Assembly: GCF_001625195.1 (NCBI RefSeq)
Contig: NC_054389.1
Location: 11,280,520 to 11,344,519 of the forward strand
Reading direction: 5' to 3'
Source: Drechmeria coniospora
Taxonomy: Eukaryota > Ascomycota > Sordariomycetes > Hypocreales > Ophiocordycipitaceae
DNA: 64,000 nucleotides
The position numbers and the translations under genes were made by a program. The notes below the pieces were generated by a model. The model made no database searches and had not been told where the DNA came from. It saw only the letters and a list, made by a program, of their open reading frames with translations. Of this stretch, positions 1 to 9,812 are shown piece by piece (within the stretch, counting starts at the first letter, position 1; each line of letters starts with the position of its first letter).

Positions 1-545
1 CGGAAGAGAAGGCCAAGGAGGAACGCCGGCTCGCCAAGCAGGCCGCCGCCGCCGCCGCCGAAGTTGATGCTCCCGCCAAGGTGGAAGAGGACGCCAAGGC
101 TGAGGACAATGACAAGGCCGACGAGGGTGCCAAGGTGGACGAAAAGGTCGCCGAGGCCAAGGAGGGATCGGAGCCGGCAGAGAAGCAGAACGGCACGCCC
201 GCAGAGCAAAAGGTGCCGATCCGAAGCCGGGAGCCCAAGGAGAACGCGCCGAGCTTCAAGTCGAGAGCGACGGAGGGCGGCAGCTGGCGGTCTGCCCCCA
301 ACGAGCAGCGGGCGAACCGCGGTGGTGGCCCTGGCGGTGCCCGTGGCGGTCGCGGCGGCGGCCGCGGCGACCGCGCCGACGGTGCCGGACGCGGCTCACG
401 CAACGAAGGACGAGGCGCGCGCGCCAACGGCTCTCCCGGCCAGCAGCAGGCCCCGGCCCCGGCGGCGACCGACGCAGAGCCCTCGACGGACGCGGACGGA
501 TGGACGACGGTGCCGAACAAGAAGGGACGACAGGGTCGACCCTAG
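1..545 (+). CDS. Translation initiation factor eIF4B-like protein, C-terminal part (5' end outside window)
   Basis: The open frame enters from the left edge (codons begin at base 3) and stops at TAG 543-545. It gives about 180 residues. The first part is a charged Ala/Glu/Lys-rich helix-like stretch. It is followed by a short conserved-looking segment with VPIRSREPKE and SFKSRATEGGSWR, then an RGG/GRG-rich run, a Q/P/A linker, and the end DGWTTVPNKKGRQGRP. In filamentous fungi this order is the tail of eIF4B (yeast Tif3), whose RRM would lie upstream of the window. eIF4B is a cytoplasmic RNA-binding cofactor of the eIF4A helicase during mRNA scanning. The RGG region fits RNA binding. The RRM is not visible, so the name rests on the tail only; another RGG protein is possible. 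It converges with the GPHR gene. Confidence 0.6.
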   Translation, partial: EEKAKEERRLAKQAAAAAAEVDAPAKVEEDAKAEDNDKADEGAKVDEKVAEAKEGSEPAEKQNGTPAEQKVPIRSREPKENAPSFKSRATEGGSWRSAPNEQRANRGGGPGGARGGRGGGRGDRADGAGRGSRNEGRGARANGSPGQQQAPAPAATDAEPSTDADGWTTVPNKKGRQGRP

Positions 546-1288
546 GCGTCACGAGGAGCACTAAAAGGGAAAAAGGAGCTTGTACATTTAGTCCCCGCTT
601 TCGTCTTTATTCGGGTTTGCGACTATAGATGCCGTCGCAAGATGCGAAGCGCCGGGATCCGCCACGTTTGTCTTCCTTGGATAGGGTGCCGGACAGCGCC
701 GTCCCGACGTCGTGTTCATGCGAGGGAGTTGTCGTCAACGGCGGCCTTGTCTGGGGCGCACGCGAGCGGTCCTTTTGCACGTACTGGTTTCGACAATGGA
801 CGAGAAACGAGGTGACGCGGGACGAAGTACACACACCAAGACGACGGATGGGATGGGATGATGGACGACAAAGGTGGCATTCTGTGCTCCCGGGGAATCA
901 TGGGCTTACTGCCTACGGGGGACTTGCGCGTACGACTTGCGTGGATGACGGATGTGGTTGTCTCTATTTATCGTTGAAGATAACAAAGTTTGCTTCGCAC
1001 CTCTCGACTGCTCCAAATGCACCGTGCGGAGAAGGCTCGGCCGCGTTCGAGTGACCATTTTCATACTTTGTAAAAAAAGTGCAGCATGCGTGAGGCCCCT
1101 CTCCCCCTGGCCATGCCGTGCGAGCTTCCCACCGCGGACCATGCATCATGACATTGGGCGTGTGCTCGCTCCGGCTCGAAATCCGACATGAAGACGCGAG
1201 AAAGTGAAAAAAAAAGGCAGGAAAGAAAAAGAGACCACCAACGCCTGGCCGCAAAGACGACGCAGCTCGTCCATACGTGGACGATGAA
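546..1288. other. Intergenic, convergent 3' ends
   Basis: This is the shared 3' flank of the eIF4B-like and GPHR genes. Short frames on both strands have no recognisable domain. A/G-rich runs near 1195-1240 probably belong to a 3' UTR. I see no gene or repeat. Confidence 0.6.
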
Positions 1289-2929
1289 TCACATCCGCTT
1301 GGCACCCATGGCCTCAGCGCCGTACTCGTCCCAGTCGTCCCCCTCGAGCTTGCGGCCAACCCAGATGCCCAGTGCCGTCAGGGCGCTCCCGGCGAGGAAC
1401 CAGCCCTCGAACCAGCCGTCGACAAAGTTCGGGCTCAGGGCACCCCTGAGGACGCCGCCGACGGCGGCACCGCCGGCGGCGGCGGGCAGCTGACTCCTCA
1501 GCAGCAAGCTCGAGGAGATGGTGTAGGTGGCGGCCAGCTGGCCGACGGCGAGAGCGAGATTCGCGCGGGCGTGCCGCAGCAGGCCGGGGGTCCACTTGGC
1601 GAAGAGGTGAAAGGTCTGGATGGCGCTGTTTCCGCTCGCGACGAGGATGACGCCGCTGAGGGCGAAGCTGATGGTGCGGGCCCAAGCGAGCTGGTCCAGC
1701 TTGGGGTCCCAGTGGCGGGCGAGGAGGCCGAGGAAACGGCTGACGGGATCGGTGCTCGAGAAGCTGGCCGACGGCGAGGAGGCGCGGCGGAGGGTCGTGA
1801 GGGCGGTGGCGACGATGCGGTACAGGCAGTAGAGGCTGAAGGCGTACGACGGCATGAGGAGGAGACGGCCGACGGGGGTCGAGGCACGCTCGGCGGCGGC
1901 GCGTCGGGTGCGCATCAGCGACAGGTTGGCCGACAGGTTGGCCTCCATGGTCTCGAGGCCGGCGACCTCGAGACGGAGGGCCCTCATCTCGGCCTCGACG
2001 CCCGACATGCCCCGGAGGGAGCCCAGGACCTTGCCCATGAGGCCGTCGGACTGCTGCGACGGCTCGGACGCCCGCTTCTCGAGGAACTGCAGCTTGTAGC
2101 GCTTGGCCGACAGCATCTCGTTGGTGGAGTCGAGCCCGACCTGCTTCCTGTTGACGTCGAAGTCGCTGACGGGCCTGCGCCTCTGGATGGCGGCATCGGT
2201 CAGCGTGTGCCACGGCGAGGAGACGGAGGCGAAGCCGGCGAGCATGGCCATGAGGGCGATGCCGACGACGCCGACCCTCTCGAGGCAGGCCCTCGTCAGC
2301 GTTTCCGACAGGTTCGGCCCCCGGAGGTCCGTGGGGGCGGCGGAGGAGGGGACGGCCTTGCCGACGAACCAGAAGGCGAACAGCCAGGCGGCGAAGAGCA
2401 GGAGCTGGAGGGCCCAAGCAAAGGTCGGCACCCGGCCCCTCGACTTGGTCCGGAAGCTCCAGCCGGCGCCGACGACGAGGGCCCGGCACTCGAGCCAGGG
2501 CACGACGGCGACGAGGAGGACGAGGAGGGCGGGCACGGCGACGGCGAGGGCGAGGTTCCTCGCCTTTGCATCGACGATCTCGATGATCTCGGTGAGGATG
2601 AGGAGCGCCAGGGTGGCGGCGAGGGCGACGGTGGCGCCAAAGGTCCAGGCGACGCCGCGCCGTCGCCAGCTCCGGTTGCCGTGGTCGTCGTGGGCCAGGC
2701 GCAGCTCGGCGGGCGCGTGCGAGGGCAGGACGTGGCCCTCGCCGTCCAAGGAGGCGTCGTGGGCGGCGTTGAGCTTCGGGTAGAGGTGGCGGACGACGAC
2801 GAGGTTGACGACGACGAAGCAGGCGACAAAGGGCGCGAGGGAGAGCATCGTCGAGGCCGTCATGGCGTTGGGGTTCGGCGCCGCGCAGCCGTCGGCGGCA
2901 TCGCAGTCGGCCGAGGAGAAAGGCCACAT
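1289..2929 (-). CDS. Golgi pH regulator / GTG-type (GPHR) multispanning membrane protein
   Basis: A single uninterrupted frame of 546 residues. About nine hydrophobic segments are visible: near residues 23-47, 94-115, 127-150, 165-190 and 220-240, then four more in the C-terminal half. They flank a long hydrophilic central loop (about 245-345) rich in Arg/Glu with coiled-coil character, including NEMLSAKRYKLQFLEKR. This architecture, an N-terminal five-helix part, central coiled coil and C-terminal ABA_GPCR-like four-helix part, is that of GPHR proteins. Animal members are linked to Golgi acidification and plant GTG members have been proposed as abscisic-acid-binding G-protein-like receptors; the fungal role is not established. 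Length fits the family (about 450-550). No intron is needed. The upstream region contains a triplicated 63-bp repeat. Confidence 0.85.
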   Translation of the reverse strand: MWPFSSADCDAADGCAAPNPNAMTASTMLSLAPFVACFVVVNLVVVRHLYPKLNAAHDASLDGEGHVLPSHAPAELRLAHDDHGNRSWRRRGVAWTFGATVALAATLALLILTEIIEIVDAKARNLALAVAVPALLVLLVAVVPWLECRALVVGAGWSFRTKSRGRVPTFAWALQLLLFAAWLFAFWFVGKAVPSSAAPTDLRGPNLSETLTRACLERVGVVGIALMAMLAGFASVSSPWHTLTDAAIQRRRPVSDFDVNRKQVGLDSTNEMLSAKRYKLQFLEKRASEPSQQSDGLMGKVLGSLRGMSGVEAEMRALRLEVAGLETMEANLSANLSLMRTRRAAAERASTPVGRLLLMPSYAFSLYCLYRIVATALTTLRRASSPSASFSSTDPVSRFLGLLARHWDPKLDQLAWARTISFALSGVILVASGNSAIQTFHLFAKWTPGLLRHARANLALAVGQLAATYTISSSLLLRSQLPAAAGGAAVGGVLRGALSPNFVDGWFEGWFLAGSALTALGIWVGRKLEGDDWDEYGAEAMGAKRM

Positions 2930-3073
2930 GGATGAAGCGGCGGATGGAGGGGCCGGCGTTTGCGTCCTCGTCTCCCTTGCCCCCTCACTGCGTGCGTGCG
3001 TGCGCGTGCGTGCGTGCTTGTTCGCAGTATCACGCTCTCTTTCTCTCCTGCAGGCACGTGTGCGTGTGCGTAT

Positions 3074-3259
3074 ATGCCGCTCTCCGTATCTCGCTCCGTA
3101 CGTGTCCCGGCGTATGCAGGATGGCCGTGTGCGAATATGTCGCTCTCCGTAATCTCGCTCCGTACGTGTCCCGGCGTATGCAGGATGAACGTGTGCGAAT
3201 ATGTCGCTCTCCGTATCTCGCTCCGTACGTGTCCCGGCGTATGCAGGATGGCCGTGTGC
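3074..3259. repeat. Three tandem copies of a 63/64-bp unit
   Basis: Units begin at 3074, 3137 and 3201. Each contains CGCTCTCCGTA, CTCGCTCCGTACGTGTCC and CGGCGTATGCAGGATG. The copies differ by one inserted A and a few substitutions, so the expansion looks recent. It lies about 150 bp upstream of the GPHR start codon, in its presumed promoter/5' UTR. Confidence 0.9.
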
Positions 3260-4915
3260 TTCGTGTTTGTGGGGGCAACCCCGGTGGCTGGTGTGGCCGG
3301 CGAGTCGGGATCAGGCTGGCCGGCGACGTCGAGGCCTACCGTCGCAGGGCATCGGGCGGCAGCTGGCCGATTCGAGGAGCGGATGTGCGATGTGCAGTGT
3401 GCGATGTGCGTCGGCCCATGTGAGACGTGTCACCGACCGTCCTCGTTGGTGCTTGGGCGTGCAGGTATCTGTAGGATGGACCGCTTGCTGCTGACAGAGG
3501 GCCACGTACCGGCCATGGGCGGCGCGAAGAGCGATGGATGACGATGATGTCGAACGCCTGCTATGCCATTCTATCCGATCGATCTCTGCTCGGCCTGATG
3601 GGTCGCCGTGGGCGAGGAAGACGTGTGGTGCGTGCGGGAGAGCGTGGGTGCGCGTTGTGCGTGTGGCGCCGACTGGCAACAAGGTCGTCGTCCTCCCGTC
3701 CCGCGGATAGGATAGGTGTGCGGTTCGTGCTCGGCGTACAGACGGACATGGCAGTGCGGCGGCATGGCCGTTCGGTTGGCCGTGTGGGCTGGAGGTAAGG
3801 ATTTGCACGCACGCCTCCGCCTCTCCCTCCACGTCTTAGTTGCGGAAGCCGGCTGCCACGCGGTGACGTCGGCTGGTCCGAAACCGGGACTAACGAATCC
3901 CATTCGTGCGGCTTCGTCTCGCAAATGCGTGGTAAGCGCGCAAGGGGTACCTGAGGGATACCCAGGCGGCTAGCCATTCCATGCGCTGCTGGCAAGTACC
4001 TCGATGTAGCCTCGCAAGCGCATTTTTTCCAACTAGTAGGGGTCAAGGAACTCTCCCTACCTCTGGCGCGTAACTTAGCTTGAGGCTACCTTTCAGTACA
4101 TGTACAGTACTGTATACCTATGTAAGTACAGTACAGTACACCCTCGCACGGTAATAATAATTGCAAGTAAGTATTTGCATTAATAGAAGGACACATGCTT
4201 GGGCGTACAGAGTACGGCTACATCCGTACCGAGTACATGTACTCTGTACCTTGCGTACGGTACTCTTTATTGTGCTCCGTATTGTGCTCCGTATTCCGTA
4301 CATGTACTGTACATGCAAGTACAGTAAATGTAAGTATGTAATTTATTCGCCCACGCCGTACTATCTGATCAAGTGCCATAATTACAGTTCTTACCTGCAA
4401 GGATTGCACGCACAAACTACGTGTACCTGCAAATACGACCAAGTGCTGTACTCCGACTAGAGCCAGGTACATGGACGGCCACGAGCAAACTAGTGACCAG
4501 CAAGGTATGGTTCCTCGTATTTATGTGGGTGCCAAGGGAGTGACTTCATGGCCTGACCACCGCTGCAAGTACTTGTACACACCTCTAAGTACTGTAGACA
4601 CGGGGTACGGAGCAGGTCCTCCACAAGTGCAGGTACAGTGCTCCGGACACCCCTAAGTACACCACATGTCAAATCGTTGACATGCATCGAGGCTAAACTC
4701 TGCCCCTCGTACGAATGAATTGTCCCTTTTGCAAGTAAAAAGACACAGAGGAAGGCGACAGCAGGAGCCCAAAGTACTGCTACAAGTACGCCTTCTACTT
4801 GAAGGTACAGGACATGTACTCCGTACGCCGTACGCCGATAGTGCACCGGACTGCACAAGCATTTGCTTCGGCTCGGGCTGCACCCAAGTACCGCAATACG
4901 TGTACTCCGTAAGTA

Positions 4916-5135
4916 CAGTGCAGAGTATTGCTGAACTCCGTACAGTGCAGAGTATTGCTGAACTCCGTACAGTGCAGAGAATTGCTAAACTCCGTACAGT
5001 ACAGAGTGTAGCTGTGCTCCGTAAAGTGCAGAGTACCTAAAGTATAGCTATACTCCGTACAGTGCAGAGTTTAGCTGTGCTTCGTACAGTGCAGAGTATA
5101 ATAGCTGTGCTTCGTAATTGCTGTACTCCGTACTC
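4916..5135. repeat. Degenerate 27-bp tandem array
   Basis: Units starting at 4916, 4943 and 4970 follow the pattern CAGTGCAGAGTATTGCTGAA plus CTCCGTA. More diverged versions continue to about 5135. Each unit ends with the CTCCGTA word found throughout the intergenic DNA, so the array appears to have grown from one of those words. Confidence 0.85.
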
Positions 5136-5990
5136 GGACGCAGAGCACAAAGTACGGAGCACACCTCCCCTGCTGTAAAGACAGGCAATTCGTGCTCGAG
5201 TGCCTGCCAAGATATATACATAAAAGTACGTGCCTGTTGCACACAAGTTATTCGTGCGTTGCGTCGTCCATCACCTGCAGCGCTCATCTGCACATGTCCT
5301 CGTGCGCTGCCTGCCATCCACTAGGCTGCCTTCTCGCATCCTTTGCTCGTGAGCAGGAGGCAGTCCCATCATCGCTCTTCCGTACGTGGGCGGCATTCGA
5401 CGTCCTCATCGTATCCCTGATCAATCCATGGTTGCGGTACACCGGGATCCGCCCACCAGACTCGCTTCTAGCTGTGGTTGACCGACTGGTCTGCTGCCGA
5501 GGAACGTGGCACTCCCCATAGGTGCCGCCGTGGACGCCTGAATGGAATGCGTTTCCGCCGCAGCATGCCGTAGGCCGTCCGTACCTGGCATGCCCAAGTC
5601 AGCAGCCGTCGTACCTGTGACCCCAGACATACTGCAGGGCACAGCTACAAGTCCAGCACAGTAGTCGTGCTACTTAGTTGCACGTACGGAGTACAACTAT
5701 TAACTACATACGGAGTACTCCGTACGGAGTACACATATACCCCTTCATGTACACCGCACAGCACGGAGTAAGTACTTCCAGCTGCTACAGTGGGTGGCAA
5801 CGTGTCGGTCGATTCAATTCGTAGCGGTACGGAGTAGCGCTACCAAAATTGAACCGTCACTTTTGTCCAGTGACTGTAGTGCGCAGTACACCGATGTACC
5901 CGTACCTGCTCCTTGGTGTGCACCGCCATGTGCTTGATGCTGTGCAGGACATGCACGGTACACTGCTGTGCTGTATGCGTGCCAAATTCT

Positions 5991-6388
5991 GCACAAGATG
6001 CTCTACAGGATGCTCTACAGGATGCTCTACAGGATGCTCTACAGGATGCTCTACAGGATGCTCTACAAGATGCTCTACAGGATGATCTACAAGATGCTCT
6101 ACAAGATGCTCTACAAGATGCTCTACAAGATGCTCTAGAAGATGCGCTACAGGATGCTCTACAAGATGCCCCACAAGATGCCCTACAAGATGCTCTACAA
6201 GATGCCCTACAAGATGCTCTACAAGATGCTCTACAAGATGCCCCACAAGATGCCCTACAAAATGCTCGACAAGATGCTCTACAAACTGCCCTACAAGATG
6301 CTCTCCAAAATGCTCTACAAAATGCTCACAAGTCTCCAAGATGCTCACAAGATGCCCACGAGATGCTCCACAAGATGCTCCAGCCATC
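5991..6388. repeat. 12-bp minisatellite (CAAGATGCTCTA-like), about 33 units
   Basis: The unit CARGATGCYCTA repeats almost without indels for nearly 400 bp. Early units carry CAGGATG and later ones CAAGATG, CCCTA or CCACA variants; decay increases after about 6300. Because 12 is a multiple of 3, several frames stay open on both strands: DALQ repeats and YKML/YKMP repeats on plus, EHLV/GHLV repeats on minus. I regard these as incidental. Confidence 0.95.
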
Positions 6389-6535
6389 TACAGATGCACT
6401 GTACTGTATAGTAATGGAATCACAAGGATTCGCGTCGCCATGCTGTTGACCTGTTCCGTCCACCAACTAGCCATTACTGCCCAAGCGTACAAACCGGCAA
6501 ATGCCATCTCCCTCCACCACCCAGACGCAGCAGCC

Positions 6536-7097
6536 TCACTCGGCCTGCAGCGCCTTCTCGGCACGCTGTACAGGTGAGAGTTGTGCCGAAGCTTTGGCAT
6601 AACCAAGCCTGCCACGCCGTGCTGTGCAGCAGCTCTGGCGAAGCCAAGCCCACCACGTCGTCGCCGTCGCGTCCGGGGCCGACCGCCACCTCGAGGGGTT
6701 CATGGAGAAGGCATCGTAGCGCCTCCCGACGCCGCCGCCGCCGTCGCTCTCGCTCGCCACCACCGCCGCCCCTTGGCTTCCCCCGGGAGCGCGAGGCTGC
6801 GACGGTGGCCGCGGGCTCGACGAAGACGTGCCTTCCATCGCCGCCACCTTCGCGGCTTGCAGGGAAGCGTCGGTCGACGGAGTAGGAGGCCGATGCTGTC
6901 GGCCGATGCTGCACCGTCGCTGCTTCATGGGCCGCCCAGCCTATTGGGCGGGCGTGCCGAAGACCGTGCTCCGCCGGAGCGGCTGGTCGGCGGCACCGCG
7001 CATCGACGCACCGTCCGTTTGGCCGCCCAAGGCAAGACGCCGCCGGGGCCTCTCCGCGTTCGCCGGCGACGGATCTCGTGACTCGCCGTGACCCTTG

Positions 7098-7128
<31 letters not shown>

Positions 7129-7285
7129 GCTCGGTGGTGCCGTTGGCCCCGTCGACGGCCGTATCGTCCTCCGAATCACCCTCGGCGCCGTCATCGGCCG
7201 GTTCCTCCTCGATCGGCGCGAGCATCATCCCGACTGCCCGTCGGCCGAGGGCGCCCGTCGCCGGAGGGGCCCTGCCGTCGCACAT
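6536..7285 (-). other. Coding-like minus-strand stretch, unresolved
   Basis: Two minus-strand frames look less like noise than their surroundings. Frame 6941-7285 has an acidic segment (APIEEEPADDGAEGDSEDD), a Thr run produced by a GTC/GAC microsatellite near 7100-7130, and a Pro/Arg-rich part. Frame 6536-6928 has a Ser/Pro/Gly-rich region and YDAFSMNPSRWRSAP. I could not join them with convincing splice signals or recognise a family. They could be a small hypothetical gene, a degraded gene, or a far 3' exon of the stress-protein gene: GTGCGT near 7427 could be a donor and CTAGCAG near 7286 an acceptor. Confidence 0.2.
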
Positions 7286-7420
7286 CTGCTAGACGACGTA
7301 GGCTCCGCTGCCGCCGCGGCCCTCGTCTCCGCCCCCGTGGCCGCCTCGGCACGCGTCCGGCGGGAGGGACCGAGGCCAGCGAGCGTCCCTGCGGGCTCGA
7401 AGGCGGCCGGCGTGCATCTT

Positions 7421-8626
7421 CTAGGACGCACCCTTGGACTCCCGAGTCTCGACCGACTTCTCGCTGGACTCGTCCGTCTCGTCCTCGTCGACGCGCATCT
7501 TGAGCGCCGCCGCCTCGCCCACCTCCATCTTGTGCAGCTGGTCCATCTTCTGCTGCTGGTCCAGCGCCTTGCGCCCGTCGACCACGTCGAACTCGCCGTC
7601 GTCGTCGTCGTTCTCCTCGTCGCTGTCGCCCTCGCCCCTCTCGCTCGACGGCGACGCCTCGGCGGCGCGGCCGCGCTCGGCGAATTCCGACGCCGCCGGC
7701 TGCGGGCTGCTCGGCCGGGACCGAGGCGGCAGCAGGCTCGGGCTTATCGGCTTGATCGTCGGGTCAAACTTGGCCGGCAGGCCGAGCACCTTGGCCACCT
7801 GGTGCGCCTCCTCGTCGGGCGAGTTCTTGGTCTCGAGCTCGTAGGCGCCGCTCGCCTCGTTGTCGGCCTCGTGGCGGCCGCGCGTCGCCGACAGCATGCC
7901 GAGGTACGTCTGCCTCGTCGCGTCGTTGGCCCGCTTCGCCTTCTTCTTGATGCGCTTCTCCGTCGGCCGCACGACGACGACGGGCACGGGCGAGTACTGG
8001 AGGCAGTACTTGGAAAACGAGTTTCGAGAGTTGACGAGGCCCTGGATGCCGCCGAGGGAGCGACCCCTCGTGCCGACGATGAGCATGGCCGGCTGGTACA
8101 TTTGAATCTGCAGTCCCGCGTCAGCTGCCTTGCCGCCGACCAACCGACCGACCGACCGACCGACCGACCGACCGAGGGAGGTGAGGAGAGGGCAGGGGAC
8201 GGCGATGGCGCCGCATACCAGCTTCTGGAACGTCGCGTGCAGCTTGCCGACGGCGTACTCGAGGATGAAGCTTATCGCTCGGTTGGCGCCGTTCTTCTCG
8301 AGGATGCCGTCCATGACCTGGTTGGCGTCGTCTTGGTACTGCTTGTCGTTGTACCGAATCTCCTTCTCGATGACGCGCACGCAGACGATCTCGTCGCCGT
8401 CGTCGACGAGCTCGTCGAGGAGCCACTGGATGGCGTAGCCCGAGTACGAGTGCTCGTCGATGCCGACCATGAAGGTGCGCGACCGGCGACGGGCCTGGTA
8501 GCCCTTGTGCTTGACGTTGAGCGTCAGCGACAACGTGTTGTGCTTGGTCGCCTCGCCGTTCGGCACATTGTCGAAGCCGACGTGGTGCTGAAACCTATCA
8601 TCCGACGTCTCCGTCAGCGCTGCCAT
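7421..8626 (-). CDS. Universal stress protein (UspA-domain) family protein
   Basis: Exons 8626-8219 and 8107-7421 give 364 residues. The intron 8108-8218 (GTATGC donor, GCTGAC branch, CTGCAG end) is 111 bp with no in-frame stop. The Usp fold spans about residues 45-205: RSRTFMVGIDEHSYSGYAI, then DDGDEIVCVRVIEKEIR, an ILEKNG segment, and MLIVGTRGRSLGGIQGL with VVVVRP. The bacterial nucleotide motif G-x2-G-x9-G-S/T is only partly kept: GTRG is present but the third glycine position is Val. The C-terminal 150 residues are acidic and Ser/Pro-rich, probably disordered. The frame stays open 83 codons upstream of the chosen ATG, but that extension is low-complexity and the text from MAALTETS onward looks like the family start. 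The function of fungal members is poorly known. Confidence 0.8.
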   Translation of the reverse strand: MAALTETSDDRFQHHVGFDNVPNGEATKHNTLSLTLNVKHKGYQARRRSRTFMVGIDEHSYSGYAIQWLLDELVDDGDEIVCVRVIEKEIRYNDKQYQDDANQVMDGILEKNGANRAISFILEYAVGKLHATFQKLVCGAIAVPCPLLTSLGRSVGRSVGRLVGGKAADAGLQIQMYQPAMLIVGTRGRSLGGIQGLVNSRNSFSKYCLQYSPVPVVVVRPTEKRIKKKAKRANDATRQTYLGMLSATRGRHEADNEASGAYELETKNSPDEEAHQVAKVLGLPAKFDPTIKPISPSLLPPRSRPSSPQPAASEFAERGRAAEASPSSERGEGDSDEENDDDDGEFDVVDGRKALDQQQKMDQLHKMEVGEAAALKMRVDEDETDESSEKSVETRESKGAS

Positions 8627-9812
8627 CGTGCCGCGATTGCCGCCTCGTCGTGTCGCGCGTCGTCGTCCAAGGGCCAAATGCGGCGGCGATCCGGGGGGGC
8701 GCTCTTCAACGTGGCCGCTCGGCGAAGATTCTTCTGCGAAGACGGGAGGACGGGAGGAAAGGCGCACTGGCGGGGATGGATGTGAAGTTATGGACTTTTG
8801 CGAGGTCGGGGGCCCCCGGGCACTGCAGCTCGCGTGGCCGCGGGGGGGGGGACGAGTCGAGCTAGTGGGCTGCAACGAGTCATCGCCGTTTCCTCAGCAA
8901 TACTCGCCCGCACTCGCTCGCGGCCACACCCAACAGCTTCTTGGACTTGAACCAAGTGGGCATGGCGGGGCACCATGTGCTGGGCTGACCGGCTGCTAGT
9001 GGGCAGTCTCGGTGGGGCCTCACGGAGCATGTGCCTCGTCAAGGGAAGCTCGGATGCGTGCCCGTGTGCGTTCATGGCCCAACGAGGAGAGGTGAGACGG
9101 CGCTCGGCGGAGCGAGGCAGAGCATCCCGCGATGACGCAGCCTCGACGCAGATGCACGTCGTCGCGCGCGAGCTGCCGACGCCGCTTCGGCAAGGGGAGA
9201 GGGGGGAGAGGGGATCGACAACGCATCCGTCGGTGCCACCTCCTCCTCGACCGGCATGGCTCATCATGAACCGGCCAAGGCGGTAAGCAGCCAGGAAGCC
9301 GACGCTGACGCCCGCCGCTCTTCCACAGGGCCAAAGCAGCGGCTGGGCGGGAGGGGTTGAGAGGGTGTGGGTTGGTTGACACCGCGCCGGCTCCCCGTCG
9401 TCCGACGTGGGCGTCACGGGCGCAGCAACGGCACGAGATAGCCGAGCTGGTGTGCCGTCCGCCGTCTGCAGAACCTCGTACTCATGCAGCATGCGGGCCG
9501 GCGGCGGCAACGTCGGGGACGAGGGCGACGGCGACGGAGAGGGGCTCAGCCGTCCATAAACAAGCGCACTCGCGCCATTCGGGGACTCTCCTGACGCTTC
9601 CGCTTCCGCTCCCGCTCGTCTCTTGCTGGTCCCTTGCTGGTCCTCCCTCGGCCACCTCGGCCTCGCTCTTCCAGGATGCCCAGGATGCGGACGCACGGAC
9701 GATGGCGGGCGAGCACCGATGCCATGCGCATCACGGCATCACCTCAGGCGGAACCCAAAAAACTCGACGACACACCAATGGAGCGCAAGCAGAGGTTGGG
9801 GATGGGGCGGGC
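8627..9812. other. Intergenic / possible downstream exons
   Basis: This contains the 5' flank of the stress-protein gene and whatever 3' exons belong to the exon at 9813-10226. A minus-strand frame around 9380-9560 (SPSPSPSPSSPTLPPPA then MLHEYEVLQTADGT) could be a second exon, but I found no convincing acceptor/donor pair. Nothing else is recognisable. Confidence 0.35.

Larger units (their letters stand above)
2930..7420. other. Large intergenic region with repeats and GTAC-rich blocks
   Basis: The 4.5-kb gap holds the 5' flank of GPHR and the 3' flank of the stress-protein gene. GT-alternating DNA lies at about 2990-3070. Three 63/64-bp repeats follow, then unremarkable GC-rich DNA to about 4080. 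From 4080 to 5900 the sequence is dense in GTAC, TACTCCGTA and ACATGTAC words. A 27-bp degenerate tandem array and a 12-bp minisatellite are listed separately. No frame in 3260-6400 resembles a known protein; frames across the minisatellites are repeat translations. Confidence 0.6.

Noticed and set aside
1277..2935. 552-codon plus-strand frame opposite GPHR
   Set aside because: Asp/Glu/Gly/Arg-rich translation of the complementary strand of a real GC-rich gene, without any domain.
5857..6449. Repeat proteins of 176-178 residues over the 12-bp array
   Set aside because: Translation of a minisatellite; equally open in several frames and on both strands, with no splice or promoter evidence.
7088..8785. 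565-codon plus-strand frame
   Set aside because: Shadow of the universal stress protein gene; it crosses the CCGA repeat as TDRPTDRP.
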